A stretch of 7,625 bases of DNA from an uncultured Bordetella sp. (GTDB taxonomy: Bacteria > Pseudomonadota > Gammaproteobacteria > Burkholderiales > Burkholderiaceae_B). Below the pieces are notes generated by a model. The model was not told the DNA's origin, did not search any database, and saw only the letters and a program-made list of their open reading frames with translations. Location of the stretch: NCBI GenBank assembly GCA_937881145.1, contig CALGFL010000504.1, positions 1 through 7,625 of the forward strand. Direction: 5' to 3'. Position numbers and translations under genes: made by a program. This document shows positions 1-6,404 of the stretch, piece after piece (positions within the stretch are counted from its first letter, which is position 1; the number at the start of each line of letters is the position of its first letter).

Positions 1-2049
1 GCCGGCGCAGAACGCCAGCAGCGCAACGCCGATGATCACGCCCGCAAGCGTCAGATTGCCGATGCGCCATGTATTGGGCGTCGCCGAAGAATCGACATTG
101 TCCGTCGTCAAGGACATGGCGAGAAAATCCCCGGCGATCATCAGGATGACCATCAGCAGCGGCGTCAGGATCGCGTGTCCCGTCATGACGAGGCCGAACA
201 CCAAAAGAAGTGCGGTCGTGACCTTCTTGATGATCGAATTGAGCGTATAGGTCTGGATACGCTGGAATGTCACGCGGCCCTCTTTCACCGCCGCCACGAT
301 GCCGGCGAGCCCAGGCTCGGTCAGAATCATCCCGGCGGCGGATTTGGCCACGTCGGTCGCCGTCGACACCGCGATGCCCATTTGCGCCTGGCGCAGCGCG
401 GGCGCGTCGTTGGCACCGTCCCCGCACATGCCGACTACATGCCCGCTTTGCTGGAAGGCTTTGACGAGCTTGTATTTGTCTTGCGGCAGCACGCCGGCGA
501 AAACCGCGAAGGATTCCGGCTTGACACTGTCCTGGATGGGCCCTGGCGGATAGACCGCGCCGTCCAGGCCGACCGCGTGGGCGACGATGCCCGCGGTCGC
601 CGGCGCGTCTCCCGTCACCATCACGGCTCGCACGCCAAGACCGTGCAACTCGGTAACGAGCGCGGCCGAATCGTCGCGCGGCGGATCGCTCAGCGCGACC
701 ATCCCGGCCAGCTTCAGCGCCGCGGGCGCGCCCGCGGCCACGGCAAGCACCCTGAAACCCTTCGCTTCGAGCGCATTGGCCAGCGCCGCCGCCGTCGGTG
801 ACGGCTGCGCAAGCCCCGCTATCACCGCGAAAGCGCCCTTCACGATTCGCTGAGCATTGCCGGCCGCATCGGCCACGCTTGCCTCGGACATCTTCTTGTC
901 CGGATCGAACGCCGTGAACCGGGTGAGCGTGGGGGCGTCGGCGACGGTCTGGCTCGCGGCGGCCGCGCGAATCGCCGCATCGACCGGGTCGCCTGCGCCT
1001 TGGGCGCTGGCCAGCGCCGCGAGCGTCAACACGTGCGGGTTATCGAAGCCCGGCATCGGCTGCACGGTCGTGACTGTCAGCGCGTTGCGCGTCAAGGTGC
1101 CCGTCTTGTCGACACACAGCACGTCCATGGTGCCGGCCTCGTCTACGGCGGCCAGGCGCGTGGACAGCACGCCGCGTCCCGCCAGGGCGCGCGCGCCGAG
1201 CGCGGCCGACAGCGTGAAAGTGGCGGGCAAGGCCACCGGAATCGACGCAAGCACGGCCGTCAGCACGAGCGGCACGATATCGGCCCAGGGCATGTGCAGA
1301 TACATCGCGCAGGCAAACAGCATCGCGATGACGGCACCGTTGAAGATCGCCAGGTTGCGCACGACCAGCAACACCGCTTTTTGCTGCGAACTGGCGGCAT
1401 GTGCGGTGCGGATCAGTTCCGCCGTACGGCCAAAGCGGGTATGAACCCCGGTCGCCGTCACCACCGCCACCGCGTCACCGCGCCGCACCAGCGCGCCGGC
1501 ATAGGTCTGCACGCCGGCGGCGGCTTCGATCGGCACCGACTCGCCGGTCAGCATCGAATGATCGAGTTGCGCATTGCCCGCGACGAGCTTGGCGTCGGCC
1601 GCCACCACCGCGCCCAGCGACAGCTTGATCACATCCCCCGGGACCAGGTTCGCGGCCGGAACGCTCGACCATACCCCGTCGCGCCGCACCGAAGCGTTGA
1701 GCGCAAGCCGCGACTTCAACGCCTTGAGCGTGGCCTGCGCCCGGCTTTCCTGAAAGAGCCCGAGCGCGGCGTTGAACACGAGCAGTCCCGCGATGACCGC
1801 CGCCTCGACGAATTTCCCGAGGCCGCACTCCAGCACGATGGCGGCCTCGAGCATCCACGGCACTGGCGCCCAGAATTTCCCCAGCGCCAGGCGCAGGGGA
1901 TGGATGGAGACATCCGGCGTCGCATTCGGACCGGACCGGGCCAATCTGCGGTGTGCCTCGATACTGCTCAGACCGCCCGCGGACGAGACTTCCGGTGGGT
2001 GCGCCGCAATCGCCGCGGACGCGGTCTTTATCATCGGCGCTGACGTCAT
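1..2049 (-). CDS. P-type cation-transporting ATPase, P3A proton-pump-like (partial, C-terminus beyond left edge)
   Basis: Inner-membrane pump that would couple ATP hydrolysis to cation export, most likely H+ by family resemblance. The minus strand is open for 683 codons from an ATG at 2047-2049 to the window edge without a stop. All P-type landmarks are visible: a membrane 1-2 region with FWAPVPWMLEA near residues 59-69, the actuator motif TGES at 168-171, PVALP in membrane segment 4 at 271-275, DKTGTLT with the phosphorylated Asp at 314, KGAF at 404-407 (usually KGAP), DPPR at 455-458, TGD at 479-481 and GDGANDAP at 543-550. Asp641 in membrane segment 6 sits where plant H+-ATPase AHA2 has its proton-binding Asp684. 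No CPC or other heavy-metal signature is seen. The start is supported by GAGAG a few bases upstream; the nearest upstream ATG is out of frame. Roughly the last one or two hundred residues, with the final membrane helices, are missing. Codon choice differs from the plus-strand genes (more GCG, CTC and TTG; occasional AGA and ATA), a weak hint of separate ancestry. Ion specificity is inferred only. Confidence 0.93.
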   Translation of the reverse strand, partial: MTSAPMIKTASAAIAAHPPEVSSAGGLSSIEAHRRLARSGPNATPDVSIHPLRLALGKFWAPVPWMLEAAIVLECGLGKFVEAAVIAGLLVFNAALGLFQESRAQATLKALKSRLALNASVRRDGVWSSVPAANLVPGDVIKLSLGAVVAADAKLVAGNAQLDHSMLTGESVPIEAAAGVQTYAGALVRRGDAVAVVTATGVHTRFGRTAELIRTAHAASSQQKAVLLVVRNLAIFNGAVIAMLFACAMYLHMPWADIVPLVLTAVLASIPVALPATFTLSAALGARALAGRGVLSTRLAAVDEAGTMDVLCVDKTGTLTRNALTVTTVQPMPGFDNPHVLTLAALASAQGAGDPVDAAIRAAAASQTVADAPTLTRFTAFDPDKKMSEASVADAAGNAQRIVKGAFAVIAGLAQPSPTAAALANALEAKGFRVLAVAAGAPAALKLAGMVALSDPPRDDSAALVTELHGLGVRAVMVTGDAPATAGIVAHAVGLDGAVYPPGPIQDSVKPESFAVFAGVLPQDKYKLVKAFQQSGHVVGMCGDGANDAPALRQAQMGIAVSTATDVAKSAAGMILTEPGLAGIVAAVKEGRVTFQRIQTYTLNSIIKKVTTALLLVFGLVMTGHAILTPLLMVILMIAGDFLAMSLTTDNVDSSATPNTWRIGNLTLAGVIIGVALLAFCAG

Positions 2050-2113
2050 GTAAATGCTCTCATTTCTTGTCGACCCTACGCTTTGACGATAGGCCGGCGC
2101 GCAAAGCGGATCG

Positions 2114-2127
2114 GTACGAAAACGTAC
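2114..2127. repeat. Perfect inverted repeat in the ATPase/thioesterase divergent region
   Basis: GTACG and CGTAC flank a four-base AAAA centre, and a second TACGAA copy follows at 2125-2130. It lies about 65 bp upstream of the ATPase start and could be an operator for that gene. At five bases per arm it could also be chance. The rest of 2050-2272 holds no gene that I can recognise. Confidence 0.25.
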
Positions 2128-2214
2128 GAACGGGAGTTTGGCCGGCTCGGTCCGGGCCGCCTTCGACGTGCAGGATGTTCGCCGCGCCGGTAGCAGCCTC
2201 CCGCAAAGCCAGGC

Positions 2215-2243
2215 TCGACGCCAGGCCGGCCGCCCTTTACAGT
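2215..2243 (+). promoter_or_regulatory. Possible sigma-70 promoter of the thioesterase gene
   Basis: TCGACG at 2215-2220 and TACAGT at 2238-2243 each match the -35 and -10 consensus at four of six positions, with a 17-base spacer. Initiation would fall near 2250 and leave a leader of roughly 23 bases. There is no clear Shine-Dalgarno sequence before the ATG at 2273. This is a by-eye prediction. Confidence 0.35.
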
Positions 2244-2272
2244 AACGCCTTTCCACCACGCAGACCGACGCC

Positions 2273-2770
2273 ATGGACACTCCCAGCCACCAGTTGTCGA
2301 TGACCATCCTGATGACGCCCGACACGGCGAACTTCGCGGGCAATGTGCACGGCGGCACGATTCTCAAGCTGCTCGACCAGGTGGCCTACGCGTGCGCCAG
2401 CCGCTATGCCGGCACCTATGTGGTCACGCTGTCGGTGGATCAGGTCATGTTCCGCCAGCCCATCCACGTGGGCGAGCTCGTGACCTTCCTGGCCGCGGTC
2501 AACTACACGGGCCGCTCCTCGATGGAGATCGGCATCAAGGTGATCGCCGAAGACATCCGCAAGAAGAGCGTGCGTCACGCCAACAGCTGCTACTTCACCA
2601 TGGTGGCGGTCGACGACAAAGGCAAGACCACGGCGGTGCCCGCGCTGCAGCCCACCGACGTGGAAGAGGTGCGGCGCTTCGAAAGCGCCAAGCAGCGCCG
2701 GGCCCTGCGCGAGGAAATGGAAAAGCGCCACCAGGCCATCATGCAGCGATTTCCCGACGGCGTGGATTGA
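2273..2770 (+). CDS. Acyl-CoA thioesterase, hotdog fold (YciA/ACOT-like)
   Basis: Cytoplasmic enzyme expected to hydrolyse acyl-CoA to free acid and CoA. The 165-residue product has the single-hotdog layout of this family. Asn24 in the NVHGG stretch (24-28) and Asp35 in the following helix (LKLLDQVAYACASRYAG) occupy the positions of the catalytic Asn/Asp pair known in ACOT-type enzymes. The strand VVTLSVDQVMFRQPIHVGELV (about 49-69) and the later GRSSMEIGIKV and SCYFTMVAVD strands complete the fold. The highly charged C-terminal helix (about 130-155, rich in Glu, Arg and Lys) is typical of bacterial members, which form hexamers. The length is normal. The ATG is chosen because family similarity begins within the first ten residues, although the ribosome-binding site is poor. 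The gene is divergent from the ATPase and separated by 179 bp from the flavoprotein gene, so it is probably a single transcription unit. Substrate chain length cannot be read from the sequence. Confidence 0.9.
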   Translation: MDTPSHQLSMTILMTPDTANFAGNVHGGTILKLLDQVAYACASRYAGTYVVTLSVDQVMFRQPIHVGELVTFLAAVNYTGRSSMEIGIKVIAEDIRKKSVRHANSCYFTMVAVDDKGKTTAVPALQPTDVEEVRRFESAKQRRALREEMEKRHQAIMQRFPDGVD

Positions 2771-2801
2771 TCGGCTCGGGAGATTCGTTCTCCCCCCGAT
2801 C
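2769..2801 (+). terminator. Hairpin overlapping the thioesterase stop codon, possible weak terminator
   Basis: GATCGG (2769-2774) pairs with CCGATC (2796-2801), and GGGAGA (2778-2783) pairs with TCTCCC (2789-2794) around a five-base loop. A small asymmetric internal loop separates the two stems. No T-run follows, so this is not a standard intrinsic terminator. It may stabilise the 3' end or act with Rho. Confidence 0.3.
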
Positions 2802-2851
2802 GCGTCCGGCCTGCTCGGCCGAATCGGCCACAGAGTGCCTGCGCGCAAATA

Positions 2852-2865
2852 GTTGCGTACACAAC
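2852..2865. promoter_or_regulatory. Putative MarR-type operator, site 1
   Basis: GTTGCGTACACAAC is a near-perfect palindrome with one mismatched base pair. It covers the -35 box of the flavoprotein promoter, the usual position for a repressor. A closely matching element lies at 4813-4828 before the Bug-marR pair. MarR proteins typically bind palindromes of this size. That this window's MarR binds here is an inference. Confidence 0.55.
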
Positions 2866-2881
2866 CAAATGACTCTATAGT
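2853..2881 (+). promoter_or_regulatory. Sigma-70-like promoter of the flavoprotein hydroxylase operon
   Basis: TTGCGT at 2853-2858 and TATAGT at 2876-2881 (five of six matches to the -10 consensus) are separated by exactly 17 bases. This is the best promoter match in the window. Transcription would begin near 2888 and leave a leader of about 60 bases before the ATG at 2950. The -35 hexamer lies inside the palindrome at 2852-2865. Confidence 0.6.
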
Positions 2882-2949
2882 TTCTCCAGATCGCAACGCT
2901 TCCCCGGCCACGCCCAGACGGCTGCCGAGGCACTCTGGAGACATGGGTC

Positions 2950-4563
2950 ATGCAAGCTCGCACTATCTTGCCCGGGCGCATTCCTGACCGGGTGCCCGTC
3001 CTCATCGCCGGCGGCGGCCCGGTCGGCTTGACCCTGGCGGCGCTGCTGGCCGAACAGGGCATCGCCAGCCTCACCGTCGAAGCCGACGACGCTTATTGCG
3101 CCGGCAGCCGCGCCATCTGCATGTCGCGCCGCTCGCAGGAAATCCTGGGCTGGGTGGGCGCCGACAAGCCTCTGGTCGAAAAAGGCCTGTCGTGGACCGG
3201 CGGGCGCAGCTACTTTCGCCACGAGCAGGTGCTGCACTTCGAGATGCCCAGCGACCCGCTGCAGCGCTACGCGCCCATGGTCAATATCCAGCAGTTCTAC
3301 GTCGAGCAATACGCGCACCGCGCCCTGCAGCGCCACGGCGATCTGGCGCAGGTGGCCTGGTCCAGCCGCGTCGGCGACGTGCAGGACTGCGGCGACGCGG
3401 CGCACGTCACGATCGAAACCGCGGCCGGGCCGCGCACCGTGCGCGCCGACTGGGTCGTGGCCTGCGACGGCGGGCGCAGCACCGTGCGCGAATTGCTCAA
3501 ACTGCACTTTCACGGCATGCAGTACGAAGGCCGCTATGTGATCGTCGACATCGAACAAGACACGCAGCGCCCCGTCGAGCGCCTGGCCTGGTTCGATCCG
3601 CCGTCCAATCCCGGTTCGACGATTCTCATGCATCGCCAGCCCGACAACGTCTGGCGCATCGATTACCAGATCGGCGACGACGAGGACGCGGAAGAAGCCG
3701 TCAAGCCCGGGAACGTGCTGCCGCGCGTGCAGAGCCATCTGGACATGATCGGCGAGACCGCGCCCTGGAAGCCCTTGTGGATCTCGATCTACAACGCCAA
3801 ATGCCTGACGCTGGACAGCTACCGCCACGGCCGCGTGCTGTTCGCCGGCGACGCAGGCCATCTGGTGCCCATCTTCGGCGTGCGCGGCTTGAACTCGGGT
3901 TTGGACGATGCCGGCAACCTGGCCTGGAAGCTGGCCTGGGTGCTGCGCGGCGCGGCGCCCGAAAGCCTGCTCGACACCTACAGCCAGGAGCGCGTTCATG
4001 CCACGCGCCAGAACATCGAATACGGCGCCAAAAGCACCGAGTTCATGGCCCCGCCGGATTACGGCTTTCGCCTGCTGCGCGAGGCCACGCTGCGCCTGGC
4101 CCGCGTCGATGCCAGCGTGAGCGAGCTCATCAATCCGCGCCAGTCCTCGCCCATCACTTACGCGGGTTCCCCGCTGAACCAGCCGGACGGTGCACCGTTC
4201 GCGGGCAATGCCGCCGCGCCCGGCCAGCCTGCGCCCGAGGCCCTGCTCGAGCGGGAAGGCAAGCCCGTCCACCTGACCAGCCTGTTCGGCCGCGGCTTCG
4301 TCGCGCTGGTCGACGGCACGGTATCCGGATTGATTGCGCTGCAGGCGCTGCAGGATAAAACGCGCAGCGCGCCCTCGCCCTTTCACGTCGTGATCCTCGG
4401 ACAAGGCGGCTACGCCGACCCGCACGGGCAAGGACGCAAGCACTACGGCGCGCAACCGGGCATCGTGTACTTGATCCGCCCCGACGGCTACGTCATGGGC
4501 CGCTGGGCCGGCGCCGGCGCGGCCGCCAGCGCGCTGCACGCGGTCACCCCCTTTTACGCCTGA
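2950..4563 (+). CDS. FAD-dependent aromatic-ring hydroxylase (class A flavoprotein monooxygenase)
   Basis: Soluble NAD(P)H- and O2-dependent enzyme expected to hydroxylate an aromatic, typically phenolic, substrate. The 537-residue product resembles the PheA/MhpA branch of the p-hydroxybenzoate hydroxylase superfamily. The N-terminal Rossmann dinucleotide motif is GGGPVG at 21-26, ending in Glu44, which would bind the FAD ribose. The mid-protein motif VACDGGRSTVR carries Asp173-Gly174. The second FAD motif VLFAGDAGH has Gly300-Asp301 and runs into VPIFGVRGLNSGLDDAGNLAWKL (306-328), where the family commonly has PPxGGxGxNxG. A thioredoxin-like C-terminal domain (about 435-537), including IRPDGYVMGRW, is the dimerisation domain of this branch. 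GGAG at 2937-2940 lies nine bases before the chosen ATG; another ATG at 2943 is out of frame and too close to it. The gene forms an operon with the small ORF 20 bp downstream. The overlapping promoter and palindrome suggest MarR control. The substrate is unknown. Confidence 0.9.
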   Translation: MQARTILPGRIPDRVPVLIAGGGPVGLTLAALLAEQGIASLTVEADDAYCAGSRAICMSRRSQEILGWVGADKPLVEKGLSWTGGRSYFRHEQVLHFEMPSDPLQRYAPMVNIQQFYVEQYAHRALQRHGDLAQVAWSSRVGDVQDCGDAAHVTIETAAGPRTVRADWVVACDGGRSTVRELLKLHFHGMQYEGRYVIVDIEQDTQRPVERLAWFDPPSNPGSTILMHRQPDNVWRIDYQIGDDEDAEEAVKPGNVLPRVQSHLDMIGETAPWKPLWISIYNAKCLTLDSYRHGRVLFAGDAGHLVPIFGVRGLNSGLDDAGNLAWKLAWVLRGAAPESLLDTYSQERVHATRQNIEYGAKSTEFMAPPDYGFRLLREATLRLARVDASVSELINPRQSSPITYAGSPLNQPDGAPFAGNAAAPGQPAPEALLEREGKPVHLTSLFGRGFVALVDGTVSGLIALQALQDKTRSAPSPFHVVILGQGGYADPHGQGRKHYGAQPGIVYLIRPDGYVMGRWAGAGAAASALHAVTPFYA

Positions 4564-4583
4564 CCGAGCAAGGACCGCCCGTC

Positions 4584-4763
4584 ATGAACAGCACCGAACT
4601 CGACACCGCCTACACCGCCCTGGCCCATGCCCTGACCCGCGTGGGCCAGGCGCAGTCGCCCCTGTTTCTTTCCATGCTGTGCCTGTCGCTGATGAGCCGC
4701 AATCCGGATCTGGGCCAGGTGCTGGCATTGATCGAGCAGGCCGAAGCGCAGCATTCGGCATAA
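4584..4763 (+). CDS. Small 59-residue protein, resembles the DUF2783 family (hydroxylase companion)
   Basis: An ATG at 4584 opens 59 codons ending in TAA at 4761-4763. AGGA at 4570-4573 gives a good ribosome-binding site ten bases upstream. The product begins MNSTELDTAYTALAHAL and continues with LFLSMLCLSLM near residues 29-39 and DLGQVLALIEQAE near 43-55. It appears wholly helical with a hydrophobic middle, and I see no catalytic motif or signal peptide. The pattern recalls short DUF2783 proteins, which I remember as encoded beside flavoprotein monooxygenases; this is recognition from memory. Its position 20 bp after the hydroxylase stop implies co-transcription and perhaps a role as partner or stabiliser of that enzyme. 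The function is unknown. The reading frame itself is well supported by the ribosome-binding site, operon position and sensible composition. Confidence 0.75.
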   Translation: MNSTELDTAYTALAHALTRVGQAQSPLFLSMLCLSLMSRNPDLGQVLALIEQAEAQHSA

Positions 4764-4812
4764 CCCTCGGGCAGCGCCGAAAAAGGCGCCGCACGGCGCG
4801 CAGGCCGGCTAT

Positions 4813-4828
4813 GCTTGCGCGCACAAGC
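4813..4828. promoter_or_regulatory. Putative MarR-type operator, site 2
   Basis: GCTTGCGCGCACAAGC is a palindrome with a single mismatched pair, and one further pair (T4812/A4829) extends it. Its core TTGCGCGCACAA matches the core of the element at 2853-2864 at 10 of 12 positions, with the same mismatched pair in the same place. It lies about 50 bp before the Bug gene start, where it could autoregulate the Bug-marR operon. The downstream -10 is unclear: TATCCC at 4837-4842, 16 bases after TTGCGC, is weak. Confidence 0.5.
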
Positions 4829-4876
4829 AATATCCTTATCCCGTTAACAATTGCGACGCTTCGGAGACAAACGACT

Positions 4877-5851
4877 ATGCGTACCTTCATTCGCGCGGCC
4901 GCCGCGCTTCTATTGGCCGTCGGCCTCGCGCCGGCTCACGCGGCCAGCGACTTCCCCAAGGAACACCCCATCAACTGGATCGTGCCCTACCCCGCGGGCG
5001 GCGGCACGGACATCGTGGCGCGCACCCTGCAGGTGGGCATGTCCAAGACCCTGGGCCAGGACATCGTCGTCCAGAACAAACCGGGCGCGGCCACGGCCAT
5101 CGGCGCCGAATTCGTGGCCCATTCCAAGGCCGACGGCTACACGCTGCTGTCGGCCGACACCGCCACGCTCTCGGCCAACCCGCCGCTGTATCCGCACCTG
5201 GGCTATGACCCGCAGCGCGATTTCGCGCCCATCGGCATGATGGCGCGCTTTAACATGATCCTGGTGGTGAACCCCTCGATCCCGGTCCACGACATGAAGG
5301 AATTCATCGCATGGGTCAAGGCGCAGAAGCACGGCGTGCAATACGCCACGCCGGGAACCGGCTCCCCGCATCACCTGGCCGGCGCGCTGTTCGCGCTGCG
5401 CACGGGCCTGGATCTGGTCAACGTGCCCTATCGCGGCGCGGCTCCGGCCATCCAGGACGTGATGAGCGGCCAGGTCCCCGTGATGTTCGTGGACTCGGCC
5501 AGCGGCAAGCAGTACATCGCCGACGGCAAGCTGCGCGCCCTGGCCGTAGCCAGCAAGAAGCGGCTGGACATACTGCCCAACGTGCCCACGCTGATCGAAT
5601 CGGGCCGGCCCGGCTTCGAGGCCTATGCCTGGCAAGGCCTGGTCGCGCCCAAGGGCACGCCCGAAGACGTCGTCAACAAGCTCAACGAGGCTTTGAATGA
5701 AACGCTCAAGTCGCCCGACGTCATCGCCAAGTTCAAAGGCCTGGGCCTGGAAATCACGCCCAGCACGCCCCGCCAGCTGGACGACTACGCCCGCGCCGAG
5801 CGCACCAAGTGGACCAAGGTGATCAAGGACGCCCACATCACGATCGAATAA
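4877..5851 (+). CDS. Bug/TctC-family periplasmic tricarboxylate (or related carboxylate) binding receptor
   Basis: Exported solute-binding protein of the tripartite tricarboxylate transporter class, expected to capture a small carboxylate in the periplasm. The product is 324 residues. It opens with a Sec signal peptide: MRTFIR, a hydrophobic stretch LLLAVGLAP, then likely cleavage after Ala22 (AHA). The family signature PYPAGGGTD at 37-45 is followed by NKPGAATAIGAEFV (67-80), VPYRGAAPAIQDVMSG (183-198) and APKGTPEDVVNKLNEAL (257-273), the usual two-lobed Bug pattern. The frame is open further upstream to 4679, but GGAG at 4863-4866 and the signal peptide fix the start at 4877. No TctA or TctB membrane gene is present, so this is an orphan receptor, as is common in Bordetella-like genomes. 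It is followed after 9 bp by the MarR gene, almost certainly in one transcript. The ligand cannot be deduced; the neighbouring hydroxylase makes an aromatic acid plausible. Confidence 0.93.
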   Translation: MRTFIRAAAALLLAVGLAPAHAASDFPKEHPINWIVPYPAGGGTDIVARTLQVGMSKTLGQDIVVQNKPGAATAIGAEFVAHSKADGYTLLSADTATLSANPPLYPHLGYDPQRDFAPIGMMARFNMILVVNPSIPVHDMKEFIAWVKAQKHGVQYATPGTGSPHHLAGALFALRTGLDLVNVPYRGAAPAIQDVMSGQVPVMFVDSASGKQYIADGKLRALAVASKKRLDILPNVPTLIESGRPGFEAYAWQGLVAPKGTPEDVVNKLNEALNETLKSPDVIAKFKGLGLEITPSTPRQLDDYARAERTKWTKVIKDAHITIE

Positions 5852-5860
5852 GAGACAGTC

Positions 5861-6352
5861 ATGCCTTCCTCGTGCGCGCCCGGGCGCGCACCCCGCAAGG
5901 GGCGCCTGCCCGATCTGGAGCAATTTCTTACCTACCGGCTGCACGTGGTCAACAAGCTGTCCGACCGTGATACCCATCGGGCTTATCTGGAACAGCTCGA
6001 GCTGCCGCTGAGCGAGGCGCGCTGCCTGGCGGCCATCGGCCGCTTCGCGCCCCTGTCGGTCAAGGACCTGGCGCGCGCCGCCAATCTCGACAAGGGCCAG
6101 GCCAGTCGTTCGGCGCAATCCCTGGTCGAGCGCGGCCTGGCCGACAAGACCACCAGCAATACCGACGCGCGCGGCGTGTGGCTCACCCTCACGCCGCCCG
6201 GGGCAAGCATGTATGATCGCGTCATCCGCCTGATCGAGACGCGCAATCGAGAAATATTCGCTTGCCTGACCAGCGCCGAAAAAGAGCAGCTGGGCAGCCT
6301 TCTGGATCGCGTCGGCCGTCACCTGCAGGGCGGCGCGGATCCCCACGACTGA
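5861..6352 (+). CDS. MarR-family transcriptional regulator
   Basis: Dimeric winged-helix DNA-binding protein, usually a repressor released by a small, often phenolic, ligand. The product is 163 residues. The helix-turn-helix spans about residues 65-92 (LSVKDLARAANLDKGQASRS onward) with the recognition helix near 78-91. It is followed by a wing carrying the Asp102-x-Arg104 signature and VWLTLTPPG (106-114), as expected for the family. The N-terminal 20 or so residues are basic and proline-rich, and longer than usual. The C-terminal helix RVIRLIETRNREIFACLTSAE would form the dimer interface. The ATG follows the Bug stop by 9 bp with GAGA upstream, so the two genes are co-transcribed. It is the natural candidate to bind the two matching palindromes at 2852-2865 and 4813-4828, controlling both the hydroxylase operon and its own. 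This regulon assignment is inference; the family call is firm. Confidence 0.92.
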   Translation: MPSSCAPGRAPRKGRLPDLEQFLTYRLHVVNKLSDRDTHRAYLEQLELPLSEARCLAAIGRFAPLSVKDLARAANLDKGQASRSAQSLVERGLADKTTSNTDARGVWLTLTPPGASMYDRVIRLIETRNREIFACLTSAEKEQLGSLLDRVGRHLQGGADPHD

Positions 6353-6368
6353 ACCGCAAGAATCGGAG

Positions 6369-6397
6369 TGCCCGGTACCTGTCGGGGTGGCTAAAGT
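6369..6397 (+). promoter_or_regulatory. Possible promoter of the Ada-like gene, perhaps giving a leaderless transcript
   Basis: TAAAGT at 6392-6397 resembles a -10 box. The hexamer 17 bases upstream (TGCCCG, 6369-6374) is a poor -35 match. Initiation about seven bases after the -10 would fall at 6404-6405, on the ATG itself. No AAAGCGCA-type Ada box is visible. Speculative. Confidence 0.3.
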
Positions 6398-6404
6398 AGG
6401 GGCC

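Noticed and set aside
175..2043. Several long plus-strand frames in the left third, including one of 347 codons
   Set aside because: They are complementary to the P-type ATPase, whose minus-strand frame carries every catalytic motif. Their products are Arg/His-rich and featureless.
2875..4539. A 554-codon open frame on the minus strand opposite the hydroxylase
   Set aside because: It is the antisense shadow of a recognisable flavoprotein. Its translation is rich in Arg, Ala, His and Gly with no family motif, as expected of high-GC antisense frames.
4774..4789. GCGCC-gaaaaa-GGCGC hairpin after the small ORF as an intrinsic terminator
   Set aside because: The stem is only five base pairs with no T-run after it, and such hairpins are common in high-GC DNA.
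4813..4828. The second palindrome as a transcription terminator hairpin
   Set aside because: No T-run follows, and its close sequence match to the element at 2852-2865 is better explained as a shared operator.
4679..4876. N-terminal extension of the Bug receptor to an ATG at 4679
   Set aside because: It would overlap the small ORF, lacks a ribosome-binding site and would bury the signal peptide. The ATG at 4877 has GGAG ten bases upstream and starts directly with a signal peptide.
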